From positions 1 through 22,168 of the forward strand of contig CABTYV010000021.1 of NCBI GenBank assembly GCA_902489145.1: DNA of 22,168 nucleotides, in the 5' to 3' direction. Below are positions 15,840 to 22,168 of this stretch, one piece after another. The notes below the pieces were generated by a model. That model worked only from the letters and a program-made list of their open reading frames with translations. It did no database searches and had not been told where the DNA came from. Positions within the stretch are counted from its first letter, which is position 1. Every line of letters begins with the position of its first letter. A program made the translations under genes and the position numbers. This DNA is from an uncultured Tissierellia bacterium. Lineage in GTDB: Bacteria > Bacillota > Clostridia > Tissierellales > Peptoniphilaceae.

Positions 15840-16295
15840 TCAACCCCCCACACAAAGCTGATACCACTCCTCCTCCACCTTCGAAAAACCGAGCGATTCA
15901 AACATCCGCTGGCTCTGCTTATTAAAGGAATACACATTCGCTTTTAGGGTGTGCATGCCCTTTTCCGCGGCCAGTTTTTCCATTTCCCGGATGCAGCGTC
16001 GCCCAATATGCTGATTTTGATATTCCTTGCAAACAACGATCGTCACCTCTTCATTGTCCAGAAGCGAAAGATCGCCCACCAGCTTGCCCTTATATTCAAT
16101 GAAATAGCACACCCCATGTGCGCAAAGATAGTCATACATGCGGTGGAGCAGGTCTAAATCATATAGGTCATCTCGATTGTCCACCTGTTTACAGACCGAC
16201 GCATCCTGATACCACGACAGCGATAGCGCATCGATTTGCGCGTCGCGGTGGTAGGGCACCAGCCTGATGTCCTCATCCACGATTCGTTCCTTCAT
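15840..16295 (-). CDS. GNAT-family acetyltransferase
   Basis: This 151-residue N-acetyltransferase has the acetyl-CoA loop as YQNQHIGRRCI (about 92-102, a variant of Q/R-x-x-G-x-G/A) and the C-terminal NKQSQRMFESLGF motif. The start ATG 16295 has AGGAG 4 to 5 bases upstream. It may be co-transcribed with the glycosylase gene 61 bases upstream, with a short GCGCCTG palindrome between them. The substrate is unknown. Confidence 0.85.
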   Translation of the reverse strand: MKERIVDEDIRLVPYHRDAQIDALSLSWYQDASVCKQVDNRDDLYDLDLLHRMYDYLCAHGVCYFIEYKGKLVGDLSLLDNEEVTIVVCKEYQNQHIGRRCIREMEKLAAEKGMHTLKANVYSFNKQSQRMFESLGFSKVEEEWYQLCVGG

Positions 16296-16308
16296 TTTCT
16301 CCTCTTCC

Positions 16309-16325
16309 TGCGCCTGTCAGGCGCA
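16309..16325. repeat. short perfect palindrome between glycosylase and GNAT genes
   Basis: TGCGCCTG (16309-16316), one base, CAGGCGCA (16318-16325). It lies 14 bases before the GNAT ATG, next to its ribosome binding site, so it could be an operator or a translation-affecting hairpin. There is no T run. Confidence 0.4.
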
Positions 16326-16356
16326 AATGCTCGCTTCTCTGCTGACCTACGGATCT

Positions 16357-16863
16357 CTAGTCCAAAATCTGCTTCCAGGCCTCCAGCAAATCGGCCAATC
16401 GGTAGCGGGCATTGGCCGGGCTGGTTGACGGGAGCCGGATCCCCGAAAGCCCCGTTGCCTTTGCCTGATACTTTTGATAGAAGGAATAGGCGGTCGCCCC
16501 ATTACAAAAGACCCGCCGGATGGAAGCCGTCTCAAAAATAGGCTGCAAGTCAGCGGGCATGACCGCTTGAATACTTGCATCGCTGGAGCCTTTGATGTCG
16601 CATTGATAGATGCTGTCGTAAAGGGCAATGTGGTGTTGGAGGAGCAAGGCGCGCCGCGCCTGGATCGTCTGGGGAAGCGGCTCCTGAAAAAGCGCCGCCA
16701 TGAGCGGCCAGAAGCGATTGGCCGGATGACCGTAATAGAATCCGTTGGCCCGCGTTTTAACCGAGGGAAAAGAGCCTAAAATGAGAATTTTAGAATCCGC
16801 CCGGTAAACAGGCTCCAGCGGATGAATGATGGTTTCAAGGCCGGTCTGTATCTTTTCGGACAT
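16357..16863 (-). CDS. hypoxanthine/uracil-type DNA glycosylase (UDG superfamily)
   Basis: This 168-residue DNA repair enzyme removes deaminated bases. It has LILGSFPSVKTRANGFYYGH (about 27-46) followed by PANRFW, then FCNGATAYSFY and LPSTSPANARY, matching the UDG-superfamily branch known as DNA-deoxyinosine (hypoxanthine) glycosylase. The SFPS motif 1 and LPSTSPAN motif 2 distinguish it from Mug and from classical Ung. The start is ATG 16863 with GAGGAAG upstream. It sits between two GNAT genes without clear functional linkage. Confidence 0.85.
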   Translation of the reverse strand: MSEKIQTGLETIIHPLEPVYRADSKILILGSFPSVKTRANGFYYGHPANRFWPLMAALFQEPLPQTIQARRALLLQHHIALYDSIYQCDIKGSSDASIQAVMPADLQPIFETASIRRVFCNGATAYSFYQKYQAKATGLSGIRLPSTSPANARYRLADLLEAWKQILD

Positions 16864-16932
16864 CTTTACGCTTCCTCTCTCAATCTTATACCCTCAACCA
16901 TCTTGTTCCTTTTCGCTAGATGGGCGCTGTAA

Positions 16933-17412
16933 TCACTGGTCGGAGTCTGCTTCGAACTCTATGATCCTGCCATACCGGGACATGGGAAACATACGTCCGT
17001 TGTAGCGTTCCTTTACCTTGTTCCAGAAGCGCTCTGCTGGCTGATTCATGGTCACATACTTCAACTGCCACCTTCCGCTGCGCAGCTTTACTAATGCATC
17101 AACAGCGTCAAGCCCCTTTCCCTTGTTTCTATATACCGGAAAAATCGTAAACTCGGCAATGCAGTTGTCCATTGGCTCGTCGGTGAGCGAGTAAGCATTG
17201 ATCAGCGCAAAGCCAATGATCTGATCGTCATCATAGATGAAATAAGCACGGCGATCAGCCTCTGTGAAATAAAGTGGCAGATAGCGATACGGATAGTTCC
17301 CGTCTGCATCGATCTCGTCATGGAAGTATGGTGACATTTCATATAAATACTTTTGGAGCAGGTTGCTTAAGACCTGTTCTTCCTTCGCTTGAACCTCGCG
17401 TACCGAAACCAT
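16933..17412 (-). CDS. GNAT-family acetyltransferase
   Basis: This 159-residue protein starts at ATG 17412, preceded by GGAGGAAG at 7 bases; a TTG 15 bases further up is inside that site and is rejected. It has the GNAT core: FIYDDDQIIGFALINAYS, AEFTIFPVYRNKGKGLDAV (acetyl-CoA loop RNKGKG) and QPAERFWNKVKERY. It ends 70 bases before the glycosylase start. The acceptor is unknown. Confidence 0.85.
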   Translation of the reverse strand: MVSVREVQAKEEQVLSNLLQKYLYEMSPYFHDEIDADGNYPYRYLPLYFTEADRRAYFIYDDDQIIGFALINAYSLTDEPMDNCIAEFTIFPVYRNKGKGLDAVDALVKLRSGRWQLKYVTMNQPAERFWNKVKERYNGRMFPMSRYGRIIEFEADSDQ

Positions 17413-17447
17413 CGTCTCTTCCTCCAAATTCTAAGTAAATGGATTGA

Positions 17448-17537
17448 TCAATTTTGACCGTTTAAAACAAAGAAGATCTGCAGTCCATGCTGATCATAGA
17501 CCGCAGACATGATAACGAATGGCGTATTGGCACCCAT
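17448..17537 (-). other. short protein-like frame of 29 codons, probably a remnant
   Basis: ATG 17537 to TGA 17448 encodes MGANTPFVIMSAVYDQHGLQ and nine further residues (IFFVLNGQN). It reads like protein but has no ribosome binding site and no recognised family. It lies between the broken membrane gene and the GNAT gene, so a gene fragment is likely. Confidence 0.25.
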
Positions 17538-17543
17538 TCGCTG

Positions 17544-17867
17544 TCATATTCTGAAAATCAGGAAGCCGATCACAGGGCCCAAAAAATGGCAGGATAGATG
17601 AGTGAAATCCAGGGTTGATAATCAATCTAAAATTCCTTAAAGGACAGGCTCCAGGGGTATTGAATCATCATCCAACCAATCGCATCAAACACGAGGCAGA
17701 TGCCCGCCCAAATCAGACCCGTCAGGAGGGCCTCCCCCATTCCAGGACTGTCCTTCATGGATTTCATGTGTAGTACGACAATATTAAAGAGGGTATGCCC
17801 AATCCCGATGAGGGGGACAATGAGATAGCAAGCCAGAGCCAAAGCATGACACCCCGAAATTCTGCAT
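17544..17867 (-). pseudogene. frameshifted small membrane protein
   Basis: ATG 17867 has an excellent site (AAAGGAG) but its frame stops after 27 residues. The adjacent frame from about 17842 encodes a clear membrane protein (YLIVPLIGIGHTLFNIVV, LLTGLIWAGICLVFDAIGWM, YPWSLSFKEF) and stops at TAG 17627-17629. Beyond the TAG the same frame continues IDYQPWISLIYPAIF, and after a slip in the T6 run the first frame resumes as GPVIGFLIFRI to TGA 17544. Start and end are in the same frame, so two compensating indels plus one nonsense codon explain an ancestor of about 107 residues with three or four helices. I do not recognise the family. Only the middle part, 17627-17842, is open as it stands. Confidence 0.6.
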
Positions 17868-18093
17868 TTTTACTCCTTTCGGTTCTATTCCCTTCCTAAT
17901 ACCTTCTAGGATTTTCAGATTTTTCGGAGTTTATCATAATATAGTTGTCTTGCAGATAATAGATATCTTAATTCCTCGTGGTTATACACTCGAGTATGAT
18001 AATCTCAAATACATCACAACCACAAAGGCTTAATACAAGGCAGTCTATTTCTGAAAAATCTACGAGGGCTTTGTGAGCTCCCCACTGGCGTGT
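17868..18093. other. AT-rich intergenic region
   Basis: I find no gene. It probably contains the promoter of the broken membrane gene, for instance the minus-strand TATTATGAT cluster near 17940, and nothing else I can support. Confidence 0.3.
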
Positions 18094-18113
18094 CTTGAGC
18101 CATTAAGCTCAAG
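18094..18113 (-). terminator. hairpin after the LOG gene, weak terminator
   Basis: CTTGAGC (18094-18100) pairs with GCTCAAG (18107-18113) around CATTAA, 5 bases beyond the LOG stop. It lacks a T run, so termination would be inefficient. Confidence 0.35.
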
Positions 18114-18117
18114 TTCG

Positions 18118-18669
18118 CTATAAGACGGAAAGGGATCCCACTTTTAAAATTCCTTTGATCTCATCAAGATTCTGAGCAAAATAGATTCCCTCCTGCCGCT
18201 CTTTGGAGGAAAGTCCTTTTTCAATCATATGATTGAGAAGGGCTTTTAAATCATCGTAGTAACCATTCAGGTTATAGAAAATGCAGGGCGCATCCAGCTG
18301 TTTCAAAGACACCTTCGACATCACCTCTGCAATCTCCTCCAAGGTGCCTGTTCCGCCAGGGAAGGCAATAAAGGCCTCACCCAGCGCAATCATTGTATTT
18401 TTGCGCTCCGACATATCCTTGGTCACGATCAGCCTGGTTAATCCGTCATGCTGCAATTCCTTTTCGATAAAATACTGTGTCTCAACACCGCTTACCTCAG
18501 CGCCCGCTTTCAAAGCACTGTCCGCAAGGATCCCCATCAATCCCGATTTGGAGCCCCCATAAATGAGTGCATGACCGCTATTTCCAATCCATGCCCCCAA
18601 TTCCTCCACTGTTTTTCGTAAGCATGGGTCGTTTCCTACGTTTGAGCCAAGATAAACGGTAATATTCAT
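18118..18669 (-). CDS. LOG-family (lysine decarboxylase-like) nucleoside 5'-monophosphate phosphoribohydrolase
   Basis: This 183-residue Rossmann-fold protein of the TIGR00730/LOG family is named after the cytokinin-activating enzyme LONELY GUY. Bacterial members hydrolyse nucleoside monophosphates such as AMP to base and ribose 5-phosphate. The hallmark PGGTGTLEE is present near residue 103, with YGGSKSGLMG (about 38-47) and SERK upstream of it. The start is ATG 18669 with AGGAG upstream. Its start overlaps (ATGA) the stop of a broken upstream reading frame, which suggests it was the second gene of a pair. Confidence 0.9.
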   Translation of the reverse strand: MNITVYLGSNVGNDPCLRKTVEELGAWIGNSGHALIYGGSKSGLMGILADSALKAGAEVSGVETQYFIEKELQHDGLTRLIVTKDMSERKNTMIALGEAFIAFPGGTGTLEEIAEVMSKVSLKQLDAPCIFYNLNGYYDDLKALLNHMIEKGLSSKERQEGIYFAQNLDEIKGILKVGSLSVL

Positions 18670-18898
18670 ACAAATTTTTCTCCTACAAATTCCGATTTTC
18701 TGCTTTCATTTTTTTTTAGGATGAGGTAAGAATGCATTCCACATCCATCTCCAATACATAATCCAACCTCGGTCCCAGCCGGGAAATTCTTTAGAATCCC
18801 TTACCTTCAACCCTTTTTCTACAGCTTCGTCCTTCAGCACTCTTTATTGCTTCATAATTTAATAGGATGCCGGAAATTTTATTTATGGCTTCCTACAT
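18666..18898 (-). pseudogene. frameshifted small gene formerly coupled to the LOG gene
   Basis: Three consecutive reading frames join into one protein-like sequence: EAINKISGILLNYEAIKS, then LKDEAVEKGLKVRDSKE, then FPAGTEVGLCIGDGCGMHSY followed by LILKKNESRKSEFVGEKFV. The switches fall near 18839 and in the TTT at about 18785. The last frame stops at TGA 18666, overlapping the LOG start. A TAG follows the ATG at 18898. Each switch is explained by one extra base. I do not recognise the family. A W-rich alternative in the second frame looks less natural. Confidence 0.4.
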
Positions 18899-18929
18899 CA
18901 AATAGTACGTTATTCAGACTTCAAAGTCT

Positions 18930-19294
18930 CTATTTCTGTCTCTTTCTTCTATCGTAACTTGTAACACCGACCAATCCCATTCCCCGAAACAGCAATCGCC
19001 ACATCGACTGATCTTCATCAATAATCAATATACCATGCTTATCTTTCTTATGGCCATAACAAACTCTGCTATAAAGACCAGACGTCCCGTCTTCTGCTCT
19101 ACGCCTTAATCCCCAGACAATTTTCTCGCTACGCCAGTCATTCTCTGCTTGATTACAAGCCTGGACCATACTAAGTAAAAGCTCGTCATCAACCGCTTGA
19201 GTATCAATCTTATCAGTCTCAAAAATAATCCTTGTACCATAGGATGGATGACTATCACATTTTTATTCAATTCGTCCATCTTATCCTTAGCCAT
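18930..19294 (-). pseudogene. fragment of a large serine recombinase
   Basis: The frame from about 19240 to 18930 reads YGTRIIFETDKIDTQ, MVQACNQAENDWRSEKIVWG, LRRRAEDGTSGLYSRVCYG, HKKDKHGILIIDEDQS. This is the segment of large serine recombinases that joins the catalytic resolvase domain to the recombinase domain (compare the usual RSENIKWGLK...GTSGLY...CYGY pattern). The N-terminal catalytic serine region and the whole C-terminal half are absent. The piece MAKDKMDELNKNVIVIHP (from 19294) joins it after a one-base frameshift near 19240, and a further slip near 19005 seems likely. It is dead and evidence of a former integrative element. Confidence 0.7.
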
Positions 19295-19377
19295 CTCTCC
19301 TGATTATTAGACTAGTAAATCTTAAATCTTTTCACCATGATAATTAGCCTAAACTTTATTTCCCCTCCTCACGCCCT

Positions 19378-19421
19378 GGGTTCAAGGTGGGTTCAAGGTG
19401 GGTGCAAAGTGGGTGCACCTT
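19378..19421. repeat. 11-bp tandem repeat, four units
   Basis: The units are GGGTTCAAGGT, GGGTTCAAGGT, GGGTGCAAAGT, GGGTGCACCTT. Eleven is not a multiple of three and nearby frames are poor, so it is unlikely to be coding. It lies between the recombinase fragment and an uncertain small gene; it could be iteron-like or an element edge. Confidence 0.6.
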
Positions 19422-19557
19422 TTCACGTTTAACCCTGCAAACCCCTGCTATACAAGGGCAAAATTGCACCCAGCTATTAAGCCCTAGACATCAAGCAAAC
19501 ACTCTCCACATGCCTTGAGACAATACTCTGAATTTCACCGTTTCAACCGAAAATATC

Positions 19558-19743
19558 ATGAGTCAAATCGGTGTTTTTATAGCTCTTTCGGTATATGCCA
19601 TCGCAGGACTTCTGTTTTCGACTAATCTAAAATTATATTTTATAATAGTCGCTATTGCTCTCTGCTTTTTATTCCATAAGTTCCCTTTCTTGCGTTTAGG
19701 TGACCTGGAGCTTTCACAAACCGGCCTAGAGTTCTTTTTTTAA
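19558..19743 (+). CDS. uncertain small membrane protein
   Basis: This is a 61-residue frame with two hydrophobic stretches (IGVFIALSVYAIAGLLF, YFIIVAIALCFLF) and a more polar end (LRLGDLELSQTGLEFFF). There is no ribosome binding site, and the end overlaps the convergent GNAT gene by 18 bases. It could be a truncated fragment of a larger membrane protein. No family is recognised. Confidence 0.3.
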   Translation: MSQIGVFIALSVYAIAGLLFSTNLKLYFIIVAIALCFLFHKFPFLRLGDLELSQTGLEFFF

Positions 19744-20190
19744 CATAACAACATCAATGTCTCTGTAATCTTCTACAAAGCCATGCTTAAGAAAAAGTGA
19801 AATAGCTGCGTTATCTGTAGCTATATTATCAAAAAGAAACCGGATGCCATGCTCCTTAGCGGCAGCACACAGCAAATCCAGACCTTGGCCACCATAACCT
19901 TTGTTTCGGTAAAGTGCATGAACAATTACGTTTGCTAAATAAATGTCAAGGTCTTCATCGTAATGATAAGCAATCTCTCCTATAAAGCAGCCTGAGTCAT
20001 CCTTCAGGTATCGATAATATCGTTTGTTTTCCGGGTTTTTGATCCAGTGCTCATACCAGGTGTGCCATTTCTCCTCAGGAAAAGAAATCGTACCACCCCA
20101 GGCATGGTTATATGACATGGTGTCCGGATCTGCCAACATGGTCTCTTTAAACCACAGGTCTTCAATTTTGGGGATATAGCTTGTGATCAT
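19726..20190 (-). CDS. GNAT-family acetyltransferase
   Basis: This is a 154-residue N-acetyltransferase. The acetyl-CoA loop YRNKGYGGQGLDLLCAAAKE (about 92-111) is a textbook match, followed by NIATDNAAISLFLKHGF. The preceding beta strands show GCFIGEIAYHYDEDLDIYLA. The start is ATG 20190, with AAGGAG 11 bases upstream. It is a single gene with no partner; the acceptor is unknown. Confidence 0.9.
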   Translation of the reverse strand: MITSYIPKIEDLWFKETMLADPDTMSYNHAWGGTISFPEEKWHTWYEHWIKNPENKRYYRYLKDDSGCFIGEIAYHYDEDLDIYLANVIVHALYRNKGYGGQGLDLLCAAAKEHGIRFLFDNIATDNAAISLFLKHGFVEDYRDIDVVMLKKEL

Positions 20191-20477
20191 TATTAGGGAT
20201 TCTCCTTATTTACCGGAAATATACATTAACCGGACTTCCTTTGCAGTCACTCGATAAACCTATCTCTTTATAGAAAGCACCAGAGCCCCCCCATTTTCTG
20301 CATAATAACACGCCATTTTATATGCATACCATATTCCAAACGAGGCGTTTTACTGCATATATATTTTTATTTTATATACAGCTATTGAAAATTTCCATAG
20401 CATTCTTAGCAGGATAAAAGCTGGCAAAAAAAATTCGTATAATTGTGCAAGTCAAAGATCGCTGCAAGCGAAATTTG
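20191..20477. other. AT-rich intergenic region without a supported gene
   Basis: It contains only short broken minus-strand frames (for example MACYYAENGGALVLSIKR, then a stop) and AT-rich DNA suitable for a GNAT promoter. No convincing terminator follows the AlkD-like gene. Confidence 0.3.
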
Positions 20478-21152
20478 TTATCGTTTCAGTGACTTTAAAT
20501 ACTCTTTTTGTTCCGGGGTAATGCGCTGACTTTCACGGGCTTTTTGTATTGCCTTGTTATGAGTCCATGGATCTAAGCGCTGATCTTCGATGTATTGAAT
20601 AGTCGTATCCCATTGCTTTGCCAAAGCGGTTGCAAAGAACCATGCAATCATCATTTGAACATAATACGCTTCACTATGAACAGAAACGGGGATTTCCAGA
20701 TATGCAGGCTTAAAATCTTCATCAAGAAAGTAAGACATTAAGATCTTAATGCCAAAGCGGCAAGTATAGGTCTTTTCCGATGCGGACCATTCTTTGATCT
20801 TTTCCAAAAGCGCTATTTTATGCTTCTTGAAAATCTTAGGGGACATGATATCGCAAACAGCCCAATTATCTACGTAGGGCAGAAAAGTATCAACTGCCAC
20901 AATGCAGGCATCATAATCCTTCATTTCCGAAAGACGGAGTCCATGAAGCATATTTTCATCATAGTATGTATGCGGCAAATCTTTCAGAAATTGTGAGGCT
21001 TCTGCTTCCCTGGCAAGCCTTTTCGCCAGCTTTCTGGCCTCCGGAACCCTGACTCCGATAATCAGCTCCCGCGGAATATTCGGAATCAAATTCGCCTGAA
21101 AGTCCGCATATGAAACATCCTGTAATGCAAATAATTCTTCTTTGATATTCAC
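20478..21152 (-). CDS. AlkD-like DNA alkylation repair protein
   Basis: This is a 224-residue all-helical HEAT-like repeat protein of the DNA alkylation repair family (AlkC/AlkD), DNA glycosylases that excise N3- and N7-alkylated purines. It shows FALQDVSYADFQANLIPNIP, IIGVRVPEARKLAKRLARE, FLPYVDNWAVCDIMSPK and MMIAWFFATALAKQW, all typical; the D-N-W segment bears the catalytic Asp region. I choose GTG 21152 (VNIKEELFALQ), preceded by GGAGAATAGAAGAA, over ATG 21194, which has no site and adds an Arg-rich stretch. Either is possible. Confidence 0.85.
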   Translation of the reverse strand: MNIKEELFALQDVSYADFQANLIPNIPRELIIGVRVPEARKLAKRLAREAEASQFLKDLPHTYYDENMLHGLRLSEMKDYDACIVAVDTFLPYVDNWAVCDIMSPKIFKKHKIALLEKIKEWSASEKTYTCRFGIKILMSYFLDEDFKPAYLEIPVSVHSEAYYVQMMIAWFFATALAKQWDTTIQYIEDQRLDPWTHNKAIQKARESQRITPEQKEYLKSLKR

Positions 21153-21228
21153 TTCTTCTATTCTCCAAGCCATTCTACGTTGCCGCTCAGCCATCGAACA
21201 TCTTTTTCGTATTCTACCGGTTTATCTA

Positions 21229-21405
21229 TCAATGTTTTTTCCAGTCCTGCCGGTTATAAAGATTGCGTCGCACTTCCATAGTCGTCCCCCGAACCACATA
21301 GAAAATGATGTAGTTGTTTACATAAATTCGATAATAGGTTGCTTCCCTGTCTTTTTTTGTTACCACCTTTTCGAAACGCTCTGCAAAACGCAGGACGTGG
21401 AGGTG
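21229..21405 (-). pseudogene. C-terminal fragment of a RelE/ParE-type toxin
   Basis: After a TAG at 21406-21408 the frame reads HLHVLRFAERFEKVVTKKD, then YYRIYVNNYIIFYVVRG and TMEVRRNLYNRQDWKKH, ending at TGA 21229. The last half is the classic C-terminal beta strands of RelE/ParE toxins (YRI...NY..FY.V...V.V.R.LY.R.DW). The N-terminal helices and a start codon with a ribosome binding site are missing, and no antitoxin gene is seen. It is therefore a dead remnant. Confidence 0.65.
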
Positions 21406-21530
21406 CTAGAATTTGAAGATAAGTTTGTCCGCCAGTACATCGTGGAATCTCTGGGATGGACGAGAGGCTGGAATTTCACGTTAAGTCTGGGACGAGCATG
21501 ATGGTGAAAGAGCAAAACCGAGCACAATAG
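21394..21530 (+). pseudogene. C-terminal fragment of a serine recombinase
   Basis: The plus strand reads DVEVLEFEDKFVRQYIVE, then after a one-base shift near 21445 SGMDERLEFHVKSGTSMMV and KEQNRAQ to TAG 21530. The pattern F-E-D-K-F-V-R-Q-x-I followed by RLEFHVKSG is what the C-termini of large serine recombinases look like. It overlaps the toxin remnant by about 12 bases on the other strand, so 21394-21405 is probably a junction. The rest of the recombinase is absent. Confidence 0.5.
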
Positions 21531-21550
21531 CTACTCGACTTTTGATAACA

Positions 21551-22168
21551 TTAACGAATTTCCCACTCAATCGTCACCGTATCATCAACATCAATATCAT
21601 CCGCCTCGATATCGATGTCGTAAGATGCTCTGGATTCTAATAACATAGGTTCCGCCATGAACTTGTCAATAGGGTGTGAAACGATTTGCAGCTCTCCCCA
21701 TGAATAATCAATGCGTATAATCTCTCCCAGATTTACTCCCGCAGACTCAGCCAAAATCTCTGCTTTCACTTTGGAATCTTTAACAGCTTTCCTGAGTAGC
21801 TCATTTCTTACGTCTTCCGGATTTGAAACCGTATAACAAATCGAAAATTCCACCTCAACTGGGCAATGGGAGAGTTCATACAGCGTGCGCCCTAACTGCT
21901 CGTTATCATTCGGAAATTTGATCTCGGTATGGTGCTCAAATTTGTAGCCTACAAATCTCCTCTTATAATCATCATTCTTGTCTCGATAACTTTCATATTC
22001 GGATTGAATGGAAAAATGTGTTGTTTTGAGTTCTTTACCTGAAAGCCCTGATTTTTCCATTGATTTCCTCAGTACTTTTGTCTGGTCAGCAGACTCTTTG
22101 ATCGTTTTTTCATAATCTGGGAAAACCCCTTCAGCCTTGATGGCCAGGCAAATGGTATCCGGTCTAAC
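21551..22168 (-). CDS. SIMPL-domain (DUF541) protein, 5' end cut by window
   Basis: The frame stays open to the window end: VRPDTICLAIKAEGVFPDYE precedes the internal Met at 22060, and the SIMPL family normally begins with such a segment. So 205 residues are visible and about 10 are missing. Typical family features are RRFVGYKFEHHTEIKF, CPVEVEFSICYTV, KAEILAESAGVNLGEI and the C-terminal DIDVDDTVTIEWEI. SIMPL proteins are periplasmic or membrane-linked in many bacteria; here no signal peptide can be judged. The function is poorly known. Confidence 0.85.
   Translation of the reverse strand, partial: VRPDTICLAIKAEGVFPDYEKTIKESADQTKVLRKSMEKSGLSGKELKTTHFSIQSEYESYRDKNDDYKRRFVGYKFEHHTEIKFPNDNEQLGRTLYELSHCPVEVEFSICYTVSNPEDVRNELLRKAVKDSKVKAEILAESAGVNLGEIIRIDYSWGELQIVSHPIDKFMAEPMLLESRASYDIDIEADDIDVDDTVTIEWEIR

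Noticed and set aside
20428..20478. Terminator after the AlkD-like gene
   Set aside because: There is a T run on the minus strand, but the only stem (TCGC/GCGA) is too short to be convincing.
21158..21232. 24-codon minus-strand frame between the toxin fragment and AlkD (LIDKPVEYEKDVRWLSGNVE...)
   Set aside because: It has no ribosome binding site and no recognised family; too short to support.
21142..21501. 119-codon plus-strand frame as a complete gene
   Set aside because: Only its last part (from about 21394) is protein-like, and that belongs to a recombinase remnant that needs a frameshift. The first part is antisense to AlkD and the toxin fragment.

Overview
The window looks like chromosomal DNA of a low-to-middle GC, Gram-positive anaerobe of the Bacillota (Clostridia-like). 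The evidence is strong AGGAGG-type ribosome binding sites, a surface protein anchored by three cell-wall-binding type 2 (CWB2) repeats, a second surface protein with a sortase-type NPKTG signal, a TAXI-type TRAP transporter and several GNAT acetyltransferases. I cannot name the genus. No tRNA, rRNA, CRISPR array or complete mobile element was found.

Layout. (1) 1-300: GC-rich non-coding DNA packed with perfect hairpins, probably a structured RNA, followed by a bidirectional terminator at 324-358. (2) 374-8088, minus strand: two large secreted surface proteins. The first is a repetitive SHIRT/Listeria-Bacteroides-repeat/CWB2 protein split by one in-frame TAA into a signal-peptide piece and a 1375-residue body. 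The second is a 953-residue beta-helix protein ending in a Pro-rich stalk and a sortase signal. (3) 8196-9812, minus: an alpha/beta hydrolase of the monoacylglycerol-lipase type, preceded by a possible tiny frameshifted leader gene, and a GNAT acetyltransferase. (4) 10045-15679, plus: an FCD-family regulator, then a perfect 24-bp-arm inverted repeat lying on a good promoter, then an operon for an RraA/HMG-aldolase-like protein, an Ldh_2 dehydrogenase, a TAXI solute-binding lipoprotein and a fused TRAP permease, closed by a strong terminator at 15738-15771. (5) 15840-22168, mostly minus: single housekeeping or stress genes (GNATs, a hypoxanthine/uracil-type DNA glycosylase, a LOG-family protein, an AlkD-like DNA alkylation repair protein, a SIMPL-domain protein cut by the window end) with decayed DNA between them.

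How the genes work together. The TRAP operon reads as a self-contained uptake and breakdown route for an organic acid. The lipoprotein and permease import it, Ldh_2 oxidises a 2-hydroxy acid to a 2-oxo acid, and the RraA-like aldolase cleaves a 4-hydroxy-2-oxo acid to pyruvate or oxaloacetate. The FCD regulator upstream probably acts at the inverted repeat. The substrate is unknown.

The decayed areas (17.4-19.5 kb and 21.2-21.5 kb) hold a frameshifted membrane protein, a frameshifted small gene that would overlap the LOG gene start, pieces of serine recombinases on both strands and the C-terminal piece of a RelE/ParE-type toxin. This points to past mobile-element activity. Large genes next to them are intact, so the frameshifts are probably not just poor sequence, but this needs checking against reads.
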